Below, piece by piece: positions 62,062 to 64,000 of a stretch of 64,000 nucleotides of DNA. This stretch comes from Bordetella genomosp. 12. GTDB taxonomy: Bacteria; Pseudomonadota; Gammaproteobacteria; Burkholderiales; Burkholderiaceae_B. Under the pieces are notes generated by a model. The model searched no databases. It saw only the letters and a list, made by a program, of their open reading frames with translations, and was not told the origin of the DNA. Every line of letters starts with the position of its first letter. Positions within the stretch are counted from its first letter, which is position 1. Location: positions 1,054,001 to 1,118,000 of the forward strand of contig NZ_NEVU01000002.1 in NCBI RefSeq assembly GCF_002261355.1, read 5' to 3'. A program made the position numbers and the translations under genes.

Positions 62062-62973
62062 ATGCCGTCTTCCCCCACCCCGAATGCCCGGGCCACCGCC
62101 ATTGGCCTGCTTGCTGTCGTCTGCTGGAGCGCCGTCGTTGGCCTCATGCGCAGTATTGCCGAGGCCCTCGGGCCCGCAGGCGGCGCTGCCTGCCTGTTTT
62201 CTGTCAGCGCCCTGCTGGTCTGCCTCGTGCGCGGCTTGCCCGCCCTGTCGCGCTTTCATCCCGTCTATCTCTACGGCTGTGGCGCGCTGTTCGCCGCCTA
62301 TGAAATCTGCCTCGCGCTGGCCATCGGTTCTGCCCATACACGCGCCGAGGCGCTTGAGCTGGGGATGATCAACTATCTGTGGCCCAGCCTGACGATTGTC
62401 GTGGCCGTATTGGCCCGTCAGGCACGAGGCAATGGGCTGTTGTGGCCAGGCGCCGCCCTCTCCTTCTTTGGCATTATCTGGATCACCGGCGCGGGCCAGG
62501 CGCTGTCGCTGAGCCGCTTGCAGGATAACGTCGCCAGCAATCCGATCGCTTATGCGCTCGCGTTCGCGGCGGCAGGCCTCTGGGCGGCCTACTCGGTGCT
62601 TACGCGCCTCTATGGGCGGGGCGAGAACGGGGTGTCGGTCTTTCTGCTGCTCACGGCGCTGGCCTTGTGGATCAAACACGGCATCAGTGGCGAGCCCAGC
62701 GTCGCCACCAGCTTGCTCGCGCATCCCACCGCCGGGCTGCAAGTCCTGGTGCTCGGCGCCTTGGTGGCCATCGGCTATAGCTGCTGGAACCTGGGCATTC
62801 AGAAGGGCAACATGGCCTTTCTCGCTGCGGCTTCCTATTTCACGCCCGTGCTGTCGGCGCTGCTGGCGGCCGTGTGGTTGCAGCAAGAGCCCGGTACTGC
62901 CTTCTGGCAGGGCGTGGCGATGGTGACCCTCGGCTCGCTGATCTGCTGGTACGCGACCCGGGCGCGGGCCTGA
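62062..62973 (+). CDS. EamA-family exporter (YddG type)
   Basis: A 303-residue inner-membrane transporter with ten predicted helices in two EamA halves. The pattern ARATAIGLLAVVCWSAVVGLMR at the start, ELGMINYLWPSLTIVVAVLA, and NMAFLAAASYFTPVLSALLAAVWL near the end fit YddG, which exports aromatic amino acids and similar compounds. The start MPSSPTP at 62062 is preferred: a TACTAT box at 62029-62034 overlaps an upstream ATG at 62032 and probably is a -10 element, which would exclude the longer protein. Confidence 0.9.
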   Translation: MPSSPTPNARATAIGLLAVVCWSAVVGLMRSIAEALGPAGGAACLFSVSALLVCLVRGLPALSRFHPVYLYGCGALFAAYEICLALAIGSAHTRAEALELGMINYLWPSLTIVVAVLARQARGNGLLWPGAALSFFGIIWITGAGQALSLSRLQDNVASNPIAYALAFAAAGLWAAYSVLTRLYGRGENGVSVFLLLTALALWIKHGISGEPSVATSLLAHPTAGLQVLVLGALVAIGYSCWNLGIQKGNMAFLAAASYFTPVLSALLAAVWLQQEPGTAFWQGVAMVTLGSLICWYATRARA

Positions 62974-62974
62974 G

Positions 62975-63703
62975 TCAAATGCTCAGATAGGCCCGGCCGG
63001 CCACCGGGTCGGCAGCGAGGTCGCGCATGCTGCCTTCATAGCAGATCTGGCCTTTCTCGAGCACATAGGCGCGATCGGCCACCAGAGCGGCAAAGTGCAG
63101 GTTCTGCTCCGACAGCAGAATGCTCGCGCCTTCGGCTTTTAAACGCAGAATCATCTGGGCCATTTGCTCGACGATGATGGGTGCCACTCCTTCGGACGGC
63201 TCATCGAGCAAGACCAGATAGGGGTTGCCCATCAAGGTGCGCGCCACGGCCAGCATCTGTTGTTCTCCGCCACTCATCTGTCCGCCGGGCCGCTCACGCA
63301 GGCTGCCCAGATTGGGAAACAGCTGATAGAGCGCTTGCGGCTGCCAACTCGGCGCGGCGCTGCCATCGGGCCATCGGCGCGTCGGCTGGCGTCCCATGTC
63401 CAGGTTCTCCGCAACGCTCAGGTCAGTGAAGATACGCCGGTCTTCTGGCACATATCCCAGCCCCAGGCGAGCCACCTCAAAGGGCCGCATGGTCGAGACG
63501 TCCTGTCCCATGAAGCGGATCCCGCCGCGCCGTTTGGCGACCAGCCCCATAAGACTTTTGAGCGTGGTGGATTTCCCTGCGCCATTGCGGCCCATCAGGG
63601 CAATCACTTCGCCCCGGCCCACACGCAGACTGACGTCAAACAGAATATGGGCGGCGCCATACCAGGCATTGAGGCGATCGACCTCCAACAAGGCCTGGCT
63701 CAC
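62975..63703 (-). CDS. Branched-chain-type ABC transporter ATP-binding protein (LivF type)
   Basis: A 242-residue ATPase with Walker A GRNGAGKST near residue 38, signature MSGGEQQMLAVARTL, Walker B LVLLDEPSEGVAP, and LLSEQNLHFA. The stop is 1 bp from the end of the convergent exporter gene. Its ATG overlaps the LivG-type stop by ATGA. This is the distal end of a third LIV-type importer, whose permease and receptor genes lie beyond the right edge. Confidence 0.95.
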   Translation of the reverse strand: MSQALLEVDRLNAWYGAAHILFDVSLRVGRGEVIALMGRNGAGKSTTLKSLMGLVAKRRGGIRFMGQDVSTMRPFEVARLGLGYVPEDRRIFTDLSVAENLDMGRQPTRRWPDGSAAPSWQPQALYQLFPNLGSLRERPGGQMSGGEQQMLAVARTLMGNPYLVLLDEPSEGVAPIIVEQMAQMILRLKAEGASILLSEQNLHFAALVADRAYVLEKGQICYEGSMRDLAADPVAGRAYLSI

Positions 63704-64000
63704 CGCTGTTCTCCAGTTGCCGCAAAGGTACTGCCGCTGCCGAAATACACTTCCTGCACCTTGGGATGATTGCGTATCGCCTCGGCCGCGCCTTCGGCGA
63801 TGAGCCTGCCGCGTGCCAGCACGAGGATGCGATCCGCATAGCCAAAGACCACGTCCATACTATGCTCGGTAAAGAGCACGGCCATGTTGCGCTCGGTGAC
63901 GAGCCGCCGGGTGAGCGCCATCAGCGCCAGGCGTTCGGCCGGCGCCATGCCAGCCGTCGGTTCGTCCATCAGCAACAGCGCGGGGTCGCCGCCCAGGGCA
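63700..64000 (-). CDS. Branched-chain-type ABC transporter ATP-binding protein (LivG type), C-terminal part
   Basis: About 99 C-terminal residues of a LivG-type ATPase, cut by the right edge. Walker B is LLLMDEPTAGMAP, followed by the H-loop in VLFTEHSMDVVF and a C-terminal KVQEVYFGSGS. The Walker A motif and signature must lie beyond 64000. It is coupled to the LivF-type gene by an ATGA overlap. Confidence 0.9.
   Translation of the reverse strand, partial: ALGGDPALLLMDEPTAGMAPAERLALMALTRRLVTERNMAVLFTEHSMDVVFGYADRILVLARGRLIAEGAAEAIRNHPKVQEVYFGSGSTFAATGEQR

Overview
The window looks like chromosomal DNA of a Bordetella/Achromobacter-type member of the Alcaligenaceae (Betaproteobacteria). It is GC-rich with densely packed, often ATGA-overlapping genes. 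It carries two 'Bug' (TctC-family) periplasmic receptors, a bfeA-bfeB-bfeR-like enterobactin uptake locus, many LysR regulators and a monomeric NADP isocitrate dehydrogenase. The genus is inferred from gene content; no rRNA or tRNA gene was seen. No CRISPR array, complete prophage or insertion sequence was recognised.

Positions 1-9757: the end of an SsuAC-like ABC importer, a LysR gene coupled to hutG, a paralogous LysR gene facing away from hutG, and an operon (DAO-family flavoenzyme, hutD, etfB, etfA). A divergent ETF-ubiquinone oxidoreductase follows. Together these make a complete route from an oxidised substrate through ETF into the quinone pool.

Positions 9808-24457: a five-gene minus-strand operon (two Bug receptors, Ldh2-type dehydrogenase, metallo-beta-lactamase-fold hydrolase, and a substrate-binding domain without a signal peptide) next to a LysR gene. 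A LysR gene then faces a CoA-transferase/CitE-like lyase pair. A GntR/FCD repressor faces an IlvD/Edd dehydratase, an MHS transporter and an FAD oxidoreductase.

Positions 24480-43552: a quinone-reductase-like enzyme and a second MHS transporter. Next is a nine-to-ten-gene plus-strand block joining a branched-chain-type (LIV) ABC importer to an acyl-CoA ligase, an SCP2-like protein, an alpha/beta hydrolase, a GntR/UTRA regulator and a crotonase; its leader looks AT-rich. Then come a sulfur-scavenging group (flavin monooxygenase, OsmC, SsuE) and a second complete LIV importer.

Positions 43592-54873: the bfe siderophore locus with a Fur-box-like site, csaA, a GAF-GGDEF protein, a lone integrase-type Arm domain coupled to an LD-carboxypeptidase, a beta-helix-like protein coupled to an acetyltransferase-like protein, and icd with a strong terminator.

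Positions 55157-64000: tctB-tctA without a receptor gene, a polar amino-acid ABC importer, a YceI protein, two small envelope proteins, a DUF4148 protein followed by unusual short repeats, a YddG/EamA exporter, and the end of a third LIV importer. The overall impression is of a nutritionally versatile scavenger with many modules for organic acids, amino acids, sulfonates and iron chelates. The least explained elements are the lone Arm domain, the beta-helix/acetyltransferase pair, the acyl-CoA-ligase/SCP2 block, the Hut/ETF module and the repeats at 61828-61958.
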